Origin: UBA1429 sp964482225 | GTDB taxonomy: Bacteria; Chloroflexota; Anaerolineae; UBA1429 | Direction: 5' to 3' | DNA length: 64,000 nucleotides | Assembly: GCA_964482225.1 (NCBI GenBank) | Contig: CAYZWT010000008.1 | Location: forward strand, 70,750-134,749 | In this document: positions 34,969 through 44,080 of the stretch, piece by piece | Numbering within the stretch: position 1 is the first letter of the stretch | Layout of the letters: every line of letters begins with the position of its first letter | The notes under the pieces: generated by a model | Told to the model about the DNA's origin: nothing | The model's database searches: none | Seen by the model: the letters and a program-made list of their open reading frames with translations, nothing else | Translations under genes and position numbers: made by a program

Positions 34969-36399
34969 TTACAGTTGGTGAACCAGGTCGCGAAAGGCCC
35001 GGCCCCGCGCCTCAAAGTCAACATAAGCGTCAAAGCTGGTGCCGCCGGGTGAGAGTAGCGCCACCTCACCCGCCTGCGCCAGTTGCGCGGCCAAACCCAC
35101 GGCCTCGCCCAGGTCATCGGCCCGCCGCACCAGGGGGCCGTCCGGTCCGCCCGCCAGGGCCTTTTCAATCAGCGGGGCGCACTCGCCAAAGGCCACCACC
35201 ACGCGCACCTTGCGCCGCACCCAGGCAGCCCACTCGTCCCAGGGCAGGTGTTTGTCGCGCCCGCCCGCCAAGAGCACCAACGGCTCGTCAAAGGCGCGCA
35301 GGGCTGCGATGGCGCGCTCTGGTGAGGTGGCGATGGAATCGTTGACAAAGGTCACCCCTCGCCAGCGCCGCACCACCTCCAGCCGGTGCGGCACCCCCTC
35401 GAAAGTGGTCGCCACAGAGCGGATCGCCTCGGCGCCGGCGCCCGCGAGAGCGGCGGCGCAGCCCGCCGCCAGGACGTTGGCCACATTGTGCTCGCCCCGC
35501 AGCCGCAACTCGCCGCGCGCGCAGATCGGCTCCTCGCGCCCCCCCAGGCGCAGCCACAGCTCGTCGCCGCGCAGCATGGCGCCGCAGGCCACCGGCCCCG
35601 CCAGGCTGAACCGGGCCACCTGGCCGCGCGCCCGCGCCGCCAGGCGGGCTGCATAGGCATCGTCGCCGTTCAGGATAGCCCAGTCCGCCGGCCCCTGGTA
35701 GTCGAGGATGGCCGCCTTGGCGTGCACATAATCCTCCATCGAGGCGTGGCGGTCCAGGTGGTTGGGTGTGATATTGGTCACCACGGCTATGGGCGGGCTC
35801 CACCCGGCCAGCGAGATCGCCCGCGATGCCTCGCTGCGCACAAGCTCGGTCTGCTCGCCCTGGCAGGCGGCGTGGAACAGCTCGAGCTGAAAGCTGGATA
35901 GCTCCATCACAGCGACATCGGGTTGCTCTCCGCCCAGCAGCTCGCCGATCAGCGGGCGCCCGATATTGCCGCCCACCCAAGTTCGGCGGCCAGCGGCTTT
36001 TAGCATACGGCCCACCAGGGTCGTGGTGGTGGTCTTGCCGCTGGAGCCGGTAATGCCCACCACGGGGGCCTGGCAGAGCTGAGTGAACAGGCGCGGCTCG
36101 CTGCTGAGGGGCACCCCCCTGCGGCGGGCCTCTTGCACCAGGGGCGCCCCCAGGGGCACGCCCGGGCTCAGGAACAGCACGTCCACATCCAACAGGTCGG
36201 CAGGGTGGCCGCCCAGGGCCAATCGCACGGGCAGGCCCGCCAGCTCGGCCAGGGCGTCGCTCAGCGCCTCGGCGGACTTGGCGTCGCTGAGGGTCACCTG
36301 GGCGCCCTGCAGGGACATAAAGCGGGCCAGGGCCAGGCCCTCGCGCGCGGCGCCGATGACGGCGACCCGCATGCCCCGCAGCCCATATTCCTGGATCAT
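34969..36399 (-). CDS. murD: UDP-N-acetylmuramoylalanine--D-glutamate ligase MurD
   Basis: A 476-aa Mur ligase. The ATP loop GITGSSGKTTTTTLVG spans about 115-130, followed by NITPNHLDRH, LRGEHNVANVLAA, NDSIATSPERAIAAL and LLAGGRDKHLPW. ATG 36399 overlaps the mraY stop (ATGA). The C-terminal LLSPGGTSFDAYVDFEARG is typical of MurD. Confidence 0.97.
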   Translation of the reverse strand: MIQEYGLRGMRVAVIGAAREGLALARFMSLQGAQVTLSDAKSAEALSDALAELAGLPVRLALGGHPADLLDVDVLFLSPGVPLGAPLVQEARRRGVPLSSEPRLFTQLCQAPVVGITGSSGKTTTTTLVGRMLKAAGRRTWVGGNIGRPLIGELLGGEQPDVAVMELSSFQLELFHAACQGEQTELVRSEASRAISLAGWSPPIAVVTNITPNHLDRHASMEDYVHAKAAILDYQGPADWAILNGDDAYAARLAARARGQVARFSLAGPVACGAMLRGDELWLRLGGREEPICARGELRLRGEHNVANVLAAGCAAALAGAGAEAIRSVATTFEGVPHRLEVVRRWRGVTFVNDSIATSPERAIAALRAFDEPLVLLAGGRDKHLPWDEWAAWVRRKVRVVVAFGECAPLIEKALAGGPDGPLVRRADDLGEAVGLAAQLAQAGEVALLSPGGTSFDAYVDFEARGRAFRDLVHQL

Positions 36400-37376
36400 G
36401 CGCCCACCCCCGCCAACGCCAGGGCCAGCAGGCTGGCCGCGGCCGTGATCAGCCAAAAGCGCTGGGTGATCTGAAGCTCGGGCCAGCCCAGCAGCTCGAA
36501 ATGGTGGTGCAGGGGCGTCATGCGAAAGATGCGTCGCCCCTCGCCATAGCGGCGGCGGGTATACTTGAAGTAGCTCACCTGGATCATGACGGAAAACACC
36601 TCGGCAACAAAGACGATGCCGGCCACAGGCAGCAACAGCGCCTGGCCCGTCAGCAACGCCAGGGTTGCCAGCGCGGCCCCCAGGGCCTGGCAGCCAACAT
36701 CGCCCATAAAGAGGCGCGCCGGATGTACATTATGCCACAAAAAGCCCAGTAACCCTCCCACGAGGCCCAGGGTCCACGTGGCCAGGCCGGGCAGCCCGCC
36801 CGCCAGCGCCAGCAAGCCGTACAGGCCCAGGACGATGGCGCCGGCGCCCCCGGCCAGCCCATCCAGGCCGTCGGTAAAATTCAGGGCATTGGCGAAACCG
36901 ACCAGCAGCACGGCGGCGATAGGGACGAACCACCAGCCCAGGTCCACGCTCTGGCCCCACAGGGGGATGCGCCAGGGGGCGGCATCGCCCGCGACGTACA
37001 TGCCCAGGGCCAGGGCCAGGCCGATGCCCCACTGCCACGGGAACTTGCTTCTCGCGAGCCAGCCCACCCCTTGGCGATCTTTGAGGCCCTGCCAATCGTC
37101 GTATGCCCCCAGGAGGCCAAAGGCCGCCGTCGTCAGCAGGGGCCAGCCCACCAGGCGTTGCCCCAGGGCGATCAGGATGGCGCCGATCAGCAGGGCCGGC
37201 CCCACGAACAAGAGGCCGCCCATCGTGGCCGTGCCCGCCTTGCCCAGGTGCGCCTCGGGGCCATCTGCGCGGATGCGCTTGCCGATGCCATGCGCCAAGA
37301 GCCAGCGGATGGCGGCGCCCCCCAGGGCTGCCACAACCAGGCATACGGCCACCGCCAAGAGCAGGGCTATTGTCAT
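36396..37376 (-). CDS. mraY: Phospho-N-acetylmuramoyl-pentapeptide transferase MraY
   Basis: A 326-aa polytopic enzyme making lipid I. It has GTATMGGLLFV, AYDDWQGLKDRQGVGW (compare the DDxxK motif), ANALNFTDGLDGLAGG, ARLFMGDVGCQALGAALA and RMTPLHHHFELLGWPE. I take ATG 37376, which shares one base with the murF TGA (TGATG); a GTG sits directly upstream. Confidence 0.96.
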   Translation of the reverse strand: MTIALLLAVAVCLVVAALGGAAIRWLLAHGIGKRIRADGPEAHLGKAGTATMGGLLFVGPALLIGAILIALGQRLVGWPLLTTAAFGLLGAYDDWQGLKDRQGVGWLARSKFPWQWGIGLALALGMYVAGDAAPWRIPLWGQSVDLGWWFVPIAAVLLVGFANALNFTDGLDGLAGGAGAIVLGLYGLLALAGGLPGLATWTLGLVGGLLGFLWHNVHPARLFMGDVGCQALGAALATLALLTGQALLLPVAGIVFVAEVFSVMIQVSYFKYTRRRYGEGRRIFRMTPLHHHFELLGWPELQITQRFWLITAAASLLALALAGVGA

Positions 37377-38836
37377 CACCCTTGCGCCTCCCATGCCCGC
37401 ACGATCTCCTCCATCTGCATACTGCGCGACCCCTTGACCAGCACGATGTCAGCGGGCTGCAAGAGGGCCTCCAAACAGACGATGGCCTGCCGGTTGGTCT
37501 CGACGGCCTGGATCGCCGCCGCCGCCATGCCCGCCGCCAGGGCCGCCTCGGCGATGCCCCGCGCCCGGGGCCCCACCGTCACCAACAGATCGCACGAGGC
37601 CGCCGCTCGCTCGCCCACCTGGCGATGCCCCTCGGCCTCATAGTCGCCCAGTTCCAGCATATCGCCCAGGACGGCCACGCGGCGCGACTCTAGTTGCCGC
37701 AGCAGGTCCAGCGCCGCCAGCGCCGCCGGCGGGCTCGAATTGTAGCTATCGTCCAGCAGCGTGATCTCCCCGCGGCCCGGCCGGCCGACCAGGCGCAGCC
37801 CCTCGCGTTGCTCCGCCAACCCCTGCTCGATCTCGGGCCAGGCCAGCCCCTCGACCAGGCCGACGGCGACGGCGGCCAGCGCCGCCAGAATGGCGGGCCG
37901 CCCCAAGAGGCCGATGCGCAGGCGGTGTTCCCCCGCGCCGTTCGGCCAGAGCGGGCTCTCGCTCACCCGCACCGTAAAGGCGCTGCCCGCCAGCCCCAGG
38001 CTCTCGATGGCGACGGCGCGCACAGCAGCCGTGGGCGCCTCGCCATAGGTGACCACGCGGGCCGCCGTCTGCCCGGCCATGGCCGCCACCCGATGGTCGT
38101 CGGCGTTCAGCACGGCCACGCCCTCCGGGGACAGGGCCTGCACCAGCTCGGCCTTGGCCTGGGCGATGCGCTCGATGCTGCCCAGCCGCTCCAGGTGGAT
38201 GGGGGCCACGTTGGTGACCACGCCCACCTGGGGCCGGGCGATGGCGCACAGCGTGGCGATCTCGCCCAGGGCGTACATGCCCATCTCTAGCACGGCGCGC
38301 CGGTGCGCGGGCTGCAAGGTCATCAGCGTCAGGGGCAGGCCGATCTCGTTGTTGCGGTTGCCGGTGCTCTTGAGCAGGCCCTGGCGCTGCGCCAGCACCC
38401 CGGCGATCACCTCTTTGGTGGTCGTCTTGCCCACGCTGCCCGTGACGCCGATCACCCGCAGGTCGGGGCGCTGCGCCCGCCGGGCCTGGGCCAGGGCTTG
38501 CAGCGCCAGCAGCGTATCGGGCACGCGCACGACCACGGACGTCACGGGATCATGGGGCCAAGCGCCCGCCACGGTATCCACGGTGGCAACGCCGGCCACA
38601 GGGCGCTCGATCAGGGCCAGGCGGGCGCCGGCGGCCATCGCCTGGGGCGCATAGTCGTGTCCATCAGCCTGTTCGCCCACGAACGCCACGAACAGGCTGC
38701 CCGGGCCTGCCTGGCGCGAATCAATGCAGATATCGGTCGCAACCACGCCCTCGGCCCAGGGGATGCCCAGCCCGGGGGCCAGGGTGGCCAGCAGGTCGCG
38801 CAGGCTCAGCGGCGCCATCGGAAAACGCTCAGGCAT
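37376..38836 (-). CDS. murF: UDP-MurNAc-tripeptide--D-Ala-D-Ala ligase MurF
   Basis: A 486-aa Mur ligase adding D-Ala-D-Ala. It has DSRQAGPGSLFVAFVGEQAD, the ATP loop GVTGSVGKTTTKEV (133-140 for the core), KSTGNRNNEIGLPLTL, NVAPIHLERLGS, LLDDSYNSSPPAALAAL and VLGDMLELGDY. These are MurF, not MurE, signatures. I take ATG 38836, which overlaps the upstream PBP stop by 8 nt; ATGs at 38851 and 38818 are alternatives. murE, normally just upstream, is missing here. Confidence 0.95.
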   Translation of the reverse strand: MPERFPMAPLSLRDLLATLAPGLGIPWAEGVVATDICIDSRQAGPGSLFVAFVGEQADGHDYAPQAMAAGARLALIERPVAGVATVDTVAGAWPHDPVTSVVVRVPDTLLALQALAQARRAQRPDLRVIGVTGSVGKTTTKEVIAGVLAQRQGLLKSTGNRNNEIGLPLTLMTLQPAHRRAVLEMGMYALGEIATLCAIARPQVGVVTNVAPIHLERLGSIERIAQAKAELVQALSPEGVAVLNADDHRVAAMAGQTAARVVTYGEAPTAAVRAVAIESLGLAGSAFTVRVSESPLWPNGAGEHRLRIGLLGRPAILAALAAVAVGLVEGLAWPEIEQGLAEQREGLRLVGRPGRGEITLLDDSYNSSPPAALAALDLLRQLESRRVAVLGDMLELGDYEAEGHRQVGERAAASCDLLVTVGPRARGIAEAALAAGMAAAAIQAVETNRQAIVCLEALLQPADIVLVKGSRSMQMEEIVRAWEAQG

Positions 38837-40700
38837 CGGGCGGGATCCCATAATAGTCCATCAGGTACTTGAACATCTCGGCAAAGGCCGGTCCCGCCTC
38901 GCGCACGCCCCATTGGCCGTCGGCCAGGCCATCGAGCTTGACCAGGATCACAAAGCGGGGGTCGGTGGCCGGGCCATAGCCCACAAAAGAACCGATATAG
39001 TTGCCCTGCTGGTATTCGCCCCCCGCCACCACCTGCGACGTGCCGGATTTGCCGGCGATGGTATAGCCGGGCACCAGCGCGGGCTGCATCCCGAGCCGCA
39101 CGGCCTCCACCAGCATATCGGTCACCTGGGCGGCTACCTCCGGAGAGATGACCTGCCGCCCCCAGTCGCGCTCCAGGGGCGATGTGAGGCCGGAGGGCTC
39201 GCGCACGGCGGCTACCATATGCGGCCTCCGGATGACGCCCCCATTGGCCAGCGCGCCATAGGCCACGGCCACTTGCAGCGGCGTGGCCGACATGCCCTGC
39301 CCAAAGCTGTTGCGCCCCAGGTCGGACATGTGCCAGGTATCCTGCCCGGGCACGCGCAGGATGCCCCGCTCCTCGGCGGCCAGGTCAATGCCGGTGGGGT
39401 CGGAAAAGCCAAAGCGCTTGAACAACTCGTAAAAGCGGGCCGGCCCCAGGGCAGAGGCCACGTGGGCCGCACCCACGTTGAGCGAGTAGGCCAGCATCTC
39501 GGTCATGGTCGTGACGCCGTGGGCCTTGCCATCGGCGTTGCGGATCTCTTGATCGCCCACCACGATCGCACCCTGATCGTCATAGGTGGTATCGGGATGG
39601 ATCACACGCGCATCCAGGGCCGCCGCCACGGTCAGCGGCTTGATCACCGAGCCCGGCTCATAGATGGCGCTGATGGCGTTGTTGCGAAAAGTAGCCAGCG
39701 ACGCATCATAAAAGCTGGCGGGCTCGTAGGTGGGCGTATTGGCCATCGCCAAAACCGCCCCTGTACGCGCATCCAGCACGATCAGCGTGCCAGAGCCTGC
39801 CTCGCTGGCCAGCAGGGCCTTGCGCAGGATGCGCTCGGCCTCGTGCTGAATGCTGCGATCCAGGGTCAGGATCAGGTCATAGCCATCGCGGGCGGGCAGG
39901 TGGCCGCCCAGGATCGCCAGCAGCCGGTCGCCGCTGGGATGGCTGATGCCCCGCCACTCGCCGCTCGTCCCGCGCAAATAGCGGTCGTAATAGGCTTCGA
40001 GGCCATACTGGGGCTCGCCATCAAAGTTGACAAAGCCCATCGCGTGGGCCAAGAGCGCCCCATCCGGGTAGACGCGCTGATACCCGGCCTCCACAACCAG
40101 GATCTCGCTGTTCAGCCCGATCAGGGCCTGGCAGACGGGCGCAGGGACGCCGGCGCTCAGGGTTTGCCTCCAATCGCGGCTGCCCCGCAACAGGCGGTCC
40201 ATCTCGCCGCGCGGCTCGTTCAGGATGTCCGATAGGAACACCACCAGCGCCCGATGCAGGTCGCCCTCGATGAACAGGGGCTCGCGCACAGCGTTCAAGA
40301 GCGGGCGAGGTTGCCCCGTGCTGCTATCCACCAAAAGGGAGGCCAGCGCCGGCCCATAGCCCGCGGGCAGCTCTTTGCCAGAGGTGATCGCCTCGATGGT
40401 GTTCTTGAGCCGTTCCTCCAGCGCCTCTCGCGTGGGCGCGTGGTCGTACAGGTCGGGCCGGAAATACACATTGCAGGCATAGGTCGAGACGGCGAGATAG
40501 TGGCCGTTGGCATCCAGAATGCTGCCCCGCACGGCGGGGATGCTCTCAGGGCGGCGCGCGTAGGATTCGGTGTGCATGATGAGCTGGAACCATGCCAGCC
40601 GCCCGATGAGCAGGAACCCCAGCATGCTCAAGACGATCAGCAGCCAGAGAATGCGCCTCTGCTGATCGATATCTGCCTGTCGCTCTGCTCTCTCTGCCAT
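38829..40700 (-). CDS. ftsI: Septal class B penicillin-binding protein (FtsI/PBP3-like)
   Basis: A 623-aa transpeptidase partner of FtsW. One N-terminal transmembrane helix (about 17-40) is followed by the pedestal domain (VRGSILDANGHYLAVSTYAC) and the transpeptidase domain. SxxK is Ser351-Lys354 (YEPGSVIKPL), SxN is Ser406-Asn408 (YSLNVG), KSGT is 551-554. No PASTA domain follows. It overlaps murF directly. No clear Shine-Dalgarno site precedes the ATG at 40700. Confidence 0.95.
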   Translation of the reverse strand: MAERAERQADIDQQRRILWLLIVLSMLGFLLIGRLAWFQLIMHTESYARRPESIPAVRGSILDANGHYLAVSTYACNVYFRPDLYDHAPTREALEERLKNTIEAITSGKELPAGYGPALASLLVDSSTGQPRPLLNAVREPLFIEGDLHRALVVFLSDILNEPRGEMDRLLRGSRDWRQTLSAGVPAPVCQALIGLNSEILVVEAGYQRVYPDGALLAHAMGFVNFDGEPQYGLEAYYDRYLRGTSGEWRGISHPSGDRLLAILGGHLPARDGYDLILTLDRSIQHEAERILRKALLASEAGSGTLIVLDARTGAVLAMANTPTYEPASFYDASLATFRNNAISAIYEPGSVIKPLTVAAALDARVIHPDTTYDDQGAIVVGDQEIRNADGKAHGVTTMTEMLAYSLNVGAAHVASALGPARFYELFKRFGFSDPTGIDLAAEERGILRVPGQDTWHMSDLGRNSFGQGMSATPLQVAVAYGALANGGVIRRPHMVAAVREPSGLTSPLERDWGRQVISPEVAAQVTDMLVEAVRLGMQPALVPGYTIAGKSGTSQVVAGGEYQQGNYIGSFVGYGPATDPRFVILVKLDGLADGQWGVREAGPAFAEMFKYLMDYYGIPPDA

Positions 40701-40718
40701 GATGCTCTGCCGTTGTTC

Positions 40719-40865
40719 CTAACCCCGCCAGAGTGGCGGGCGCATGCTCGTTTCAGGAAACTGCCCAAGCACGCACGCTCCAGAATGAGACGCTACAACC
40801 GGTAGTACGTTCAGTATGGATCGGGTCCACATATAGCGGCTGATGACTCGACGAACGGTAACCAT
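40719..40865 (-). CDS. Doubtful 48-aa ORF between ftsL and ftsI
   Basis: The 175-nt gap 40701-40875 breaks the otherwise overlapping dcw order. It contains an ORF beginning MVTVRRVISRYMWTRSILNV with AGGAAA 8 nt before the ATG. It also holds a hairpin CCCCGCCA-GAG-TGGCGGG at 40723-40740, inside the 3' end of the ORF. No family or transmembrane pattern is evident, so this may be only an untranslated spacer or an internal regulatory site for ftsI. Confidence 0.2.
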   Translation of the reverse strand: MVTVRRVISRYMWTRSILNVLPVVASHSGACVLGQFPETSMRPPLWRG

Positions 40866-40875
40866 CAGCAGTTTC

Positions 40876-41364
40876 CTAGGGCGCCGCCACGGACCAGGGG
40901 CGCAGCCAGCCTGCCAGCCAATCCTTGAGTTCCTGCCAGGGGCCCTTGGGCTGCTCTTCCAGTATGCCCGTGGGCGCGCCCCCTGGCCCCAGCGCGCTCG
41001 CATCCAGAGCCTGACAGCCGGGGCACGAGACAGTCAGGCTCTGGGCCGGGTTCGCTGCGTCAGGCAGCACATAGCCCATCTCGACCCCCTCTTGCAGCAC
41101 ACGCTTGAGCGAGCCGAGCATGGCCACCTCGGCGTTCAGGATGACCAGTTCGCGGCGCAGCGCCTCTTTTTTCAATTCCTGCTGGCGAACGGCGCTGGCC
41201 AGGTGCGTAACCTCGCTGGCCTGGCGCAGGTAGAGCCATCCGGCCAGCCCCAGCGCGATCAGAACGACGGCGAAAAAGGCCACAATGCGCATGTCGGCCC
41301 GGGGGCCGCCACGCTGGCTATCGCGCCGGCTGTACGGGATGAACAGCTCGTTGCGTTCTCTCAC
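40876..41364 (-). CDS. ftsL: FtsL-like divisome protein
   Basis: A 162-aa bitopic protein in the FtsL position. The cytoplasmic N-terminus of about 25 residues precedes a transmembrane helix (IVAFFAVVLIALGLAGWLYL). A coiled coil follows (QASEVTHLASAVRQQELKKE to LNAEVAMLGSLKRVL). The C-terminal 60 residues are Pro/Gly-rich and contain a CPGC motif, unusual for FtsL. Assignment is by architecture and synteny, since FtsL sequences diverge. Start GTG 41364 overlaps the rsmH stop (GTGA). Confidence 0.8.
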   Translation of the reverse strand: MRERNELFIPYSRRDSQRGGPRADMRIVAFFAVVLIALGLAGWLYLRQASEVTHLASAVRQQELKKEALRRELVILNAEVAMLGSLKRVLQEGVEMGYVLPDAANPAQSLTVSCPGCQALDASALGPGGAPTGILEEQPKGPWQELKDWLAGWLRPWSVAAP

Positions 41365-42344
41365 GATGCCTCTTTTTCTGGCGCGCCTGAAAGCAGCTTG
41401 CGCCCGGCGCGCAGCCGCGCGCTACGGCTGCGCGGGTTGGCCTCGCGCTCCTGCTCGCTTGGGCCGATCGGCTTTTTGGTGATGCGCTCCAACTGCGCCA
41501 CATGGCCGCAGACGCACTGGGGCAGCCTGGGCGGGCAGATGCAATCCCGCGATTCGCGCACCAGGAATTGTTTGACGATGCGATCCTCTAGCGAGTGAAA
41601 CGCGATCACGGCCAGAACGCCGCCCGGCGCCAGGAGCCCCAGCGCCTGCGGCAACGCCTGTTCCAGCGATTCCAGCTCTCCATTGACTGCGATGCGCAAG
41701 GCCTGAAAGGTGCGCGTCGCCGGATGGATGCCGCCTGAGGTGCGCACCGCGCGCGCCACGATGGCGGCTAACTCGGTTGTATCGTGCAGGGGGCGCGCCG
41801 CCGCGATGGCCCGCGCCACGCGGCGGGCATAGCGCTCCTCGCCATAGGCATAGATGATGCGGGCCAGCTCCTGCTCGGGCCATGTGTTGACGATCTCCTC
41901 CGCCGTCAGCGCCCCGTCTGGGTCCATGCGCATATCCAGCGGGCCCGCCTCGCGAAAGCTAAAGCCGCGCCGCGCGTCGTCCAGTTGCAGCGACGAGACG
42001 CCCAGGTCCATCAGGATGCCCTGGAACTCGCGCAAGCCGTGGGCGGCTGCGACCTGGGCCAACTCGACATGGCGCCCCTGGGCCAGGGTTACCCGTTCGC
42101 CAAAGGGGGCCAACCGCTCTTGCGCGATGGCCAACGCCTGTGGATCGGCATCCATGCCCAACAGGCGCCCATCGGGGGCCGAACGCTCCAGGATGCCCTG
42201 GGCGTGGCCGCCTAGCCCCAAAGTGGCATCCAGATATGCCCCGCCGGGTTGCGGGTTGAGCAGATCCAGCGTCTCTCGATAGAGCACCGGTTGATGCAGC
42301 CAGGGGCCGGGGCTCTCGCCGGGCGCAGCCGCAAGAGGTGCCAT
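41361..42344 (-). CDS. rsmH: 16S rRNA m4C1402 methyltransferase RsmH
   Basis: A 327-aa SAM methyltransferase (MraW). It has HQPVLYRETLDLL, YLDATLGLGGHAQGIL, GMDADPQALAIA, GILMDLGVSSLQLDDARRGF, SFREAGPLDMRMDP, RTFQALRIAVNGEL and VIAFHSLEDRIVK. The ATG at 42344 is 2 nt after the mraZ stop. Confidence 0.97.
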   Translation of the reverse strand: MAPLAAAPGESPGPWLHQPVLYRETLDLLNPQPGGAYLDATLGLGGHAQGILERSAPDGRLLGMDADPQALAIAQERLAPFGERVTLAQGRHVELAQVAAAHGLREFQGILMDLGVSSLQLDDARRGFSFREAGPLDMRMDPDGALTAEEIVNTWPEQELARIIYAYGEERYARRVARAIAAARPLHDTTELAAIVARAVRTSGGIHPATRTFQALRIAVNGELESLEQALPQALGLLAPGGVLAVIAFHSLEDRIVKQFLVRESRDCICPPRLPQCVCGHVAQLERITKKPIGPSEQEREANPRSRSARLRAGRKLLSGAPEKEAS

Positions 42345-42346
42345 CG

Positions 42347-42778
42347 CTACACGCCCATCTTGGAGACGCCGCTGAGCACGCTTTTGAGTTCTTCCCTGTT
42401 ACGGGCGAGTTCCAACTGCCAGCGCTCCGGGCTCCAAAGCTCGATCACTTCATCGGCCCCGACAAAGACGACCTCGCCATCCATTTCGGCATACTCGCGC
42501 AGGTGAGCGGGCACCAGGATGCGCCCGGCCTTGTCCAGGCCGACCTCGGTGGCGCCGCCCATGATCCAGCGCGTATAGACGCGCCGCTCATGGCTGGTGG
42601 TGGGCATCTGGCCCAGGCGCCGCCCCAGCTCATCCCAGGCTGCTTGCGGAAACAGGATGAGGTTGGTATCATGGCCGCGTGTAAGAAACAGCGCCGAGGA
42701 GAGGCCCTCCCGCAGACGGATGGGCACGGTCACGCGGCCCTTTTCATCCAGGCTATGGCGATACTCGCCCAAGAACAC
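42347..42778 (-). CDS. mraZ: Transcriptional regulator MraZ
   Basis: A 143-aa protein with two SpoVT/AbrB-like domains: GEYRHSLDEKGRVTVPIRLR and EVGLDKAGRILVPAHLREYA. MraZ forms a ring that binds phased repeats in its own promoter and represses dcw transcription. The start is GTG 42778 with AGGAGG 7 nt upstream. A promoter and three phased GTGG boxes lie 52-121 nt upstream. Confidence 0.96.
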   Translation of the reverse strand: MFLGEYRHSLDEKGRVTVPIRLREGLSSALFLTRGHDTNLILFPQAAWDELGRRLGQMPTTSHERRVYTRWIMGGATEVGLDKAGRILVPAHLREYAEMDGEVVFVGADEVIELWSPERWQLELARNREELKSVLSGVSKMGV

Positions 42779-42829
42779 GGAACGGCCTCCTGAGACAAAT
42801 GGAAGGGAAAAAGCACGGCGCCGTGGGAT

Positions 42830-42859
42830 GCAGCGCCACCTTTGCCCACTATTCCCCAC
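42830..42859 (-). promoter_or_regulatory. Predicted MraZ operator (three 10-bp-phased boxes)
   Basis: On the - strand, three decamers start with GTGG at exactly 10-nt steps: GTGGGGAATA (42859-42850), GTGGGCAAAG (42849-42840) and GTGGCGCTGC (42839-42830). MraZ sites in E. coli and Mycoplasma are likewise GTGG/TGGG boxes with 10-bp periodicity. They lie just downstream of the -10 box, a position suited to repression. Confidence 0.72.
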
Positions 42860-42870
42860 ACCCTACCGCC

Positions 42871-42899
42871 AGTATACACTGGAAACCCACGCCTGCCAA
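42871..42899 (-). promoter_or_regulatory. dcw cluster promoter (Pmra)
   Basis: On the - strand TTGGCA (42899-42894), a 17-nt spacer and TATACT (42876-42871). It is the only strong promoter I see for the mraZ-nrdR series. Confidence 0.75.
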
Positions 42900-42988
42900 T
42901 AGCTTTTTGCCTCAGATTTACGACCAATTTCGTGGCCGTTTGCAGGCGAAAGATGTCGGGCAAGCAAAGACCGGCGCGCCAGGGCCGC

Positions 42989-43927
42989 TTATGGCTCAGG
43001 GGTGGCAGCCGCCCGCTCTGCCAGGGCCTGCTGGCGAGCGACGAACCAGGCGCTCGCGCCGGCATCAATCTGGGGTACAGGCCCCGAGCCTGCCAGAGCC
43101 TGCCACCAATCCTTGCGCGAGCGGGGGTCCATAAACGAGCCGTTGTCGCGAATGACGACGCCCAGCTCAGAGCCCGTGGCGCGCCCGATGGCCTGGCCGC
43201 GCTCCAGCCCGGGCAGGTGGCTGCGCCCCCCGGCCACGCTCTGCTCATAAAGGGCCAGCAGGCGCGGCTCGACGCAGAGCCCCTCGATGTGCACCGTGTA
43301 CCCCTCCACCACATTGTCTTCGCGGGTGTACTTGAGGGTGATGCGCTCCGGCGTGGCATAGAGCACCAGGGCGATATAGTGCCATTGGTAGATATCCGGC
43401 GCTCGATCGGGCAGGTAGACGGGCTCGCCGCGCTGAGTGGCCAGCCCCGCCAGGGTGACCTCCGGATCGGTGATGGGGATCACGCCGTATTCGCCGGGCC
43501 ACTGGCCGTCCCATTGGTAGACCTGGTACACACGGGCAAACGTGGGCGGCCTGCGATCCGCGAACAGGGTCAGCAATTGGGGCGCGTGTATATCAACACC
43601 CCCGCCATAATCCACCAGGCCGCGATAGGCGGTGGGGTGCTCGCGATAGCCGCGCAGCGCCAGGTTGAGGTCGGGGTGCTGCTCGGCGGGGACCGGCCCG
43701 CCGGTGCCCGGCTCCACGGGGATGGCCGCATAGTGCTCCTCAGGGATAGGCTCGCAGCGCGAGGGGGCGGGTTTGCGCTGGACGGGCAGATAGGCGCGAA
43801 AGCCCTGGGGCGGACCCTCTGCGCCGGAGCGCGCCGGGGCCGCGCCCGGCAGGAGCAGACCGGCGAAAAGAAGGACGAGGCACAACAGCCGGCGTCTCGT
43901 TGCGGCGGGCGCGTCTGGTGGGGGCAA
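42989..43927 (-). CDS. Secreted protein of unknown function
   Basis: A 312-aa protein with a signal peptide (RRRLLCLVLLFAGLLLPGAAPA). The start is TTG 43927 with AGGAGG 5 nt upstream. The mature part has LVDYGGGVDIHAPQLLTLFA, YQWHYIALVLYATPERITLK, YTREDNVVEGYTVHIEGLCV and GSFMDPRSRKDWW, which look like conserved blocks of a family I cannot name. The paired His/Asp blocks hint at a hydrolase or sugar-binding fold, but this is a guess. It sits upstream of mraZ on the same strand, separated by 210 nt and the mraZ promoter. Confidence 0.7.
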   Translation of the reverse strand: MPPPDAPAATRRRLLCLVLLFAGLLLPGAAPARSGAEGPPQGFRAYLPVQRKPAPSRCEPIPEEHYAAIPVEPGTGGPVPAEQHPDLNLALRGYREHPTAYRGLVDYGGGVDIHAPQLLTLFADRRPPTFARVYQVYQWDGQWPGEYGVIPITDPEVTLAGLATQRGEPVYLPDRAPDIYQWHYIALVLYATPERITLKYTREDNVVEGYTVHIEGLCVEPRLLALYEQSVAGGRSHLPGLERGQAIGRATGSELGVVIRDNGSFMDPRSRKDWWQALAGSGPVPQIDAGASAWFVARQQALAERAAATPEP

Positions 43928-44010
43928 GGGTTCCTCCTGCGCAAGATAGAGCGAGTATAGAGCGACGGAAGGTGTCGCGGCAAATGGGGGCAGGGTGTGT
44001 TGTCCACCCC

Positions 44011-44039
44011 TTGGAAGGCCGCCTCGGGCATGGTATAAT
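44011..44039 (+). promoter_or_regulatory. Promoter of the DNA methyltransferase gene
   Basis: TTGGAA (44011-44016), 17-nt spacer, TATAAT (44034-44039), 41 nt before the ATG. Confidence 0.7.
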
Positions 44040-44080
44040 GCAACAAAGGCTAGAATATATGTTCAAGGGAGTTTCGTAGG

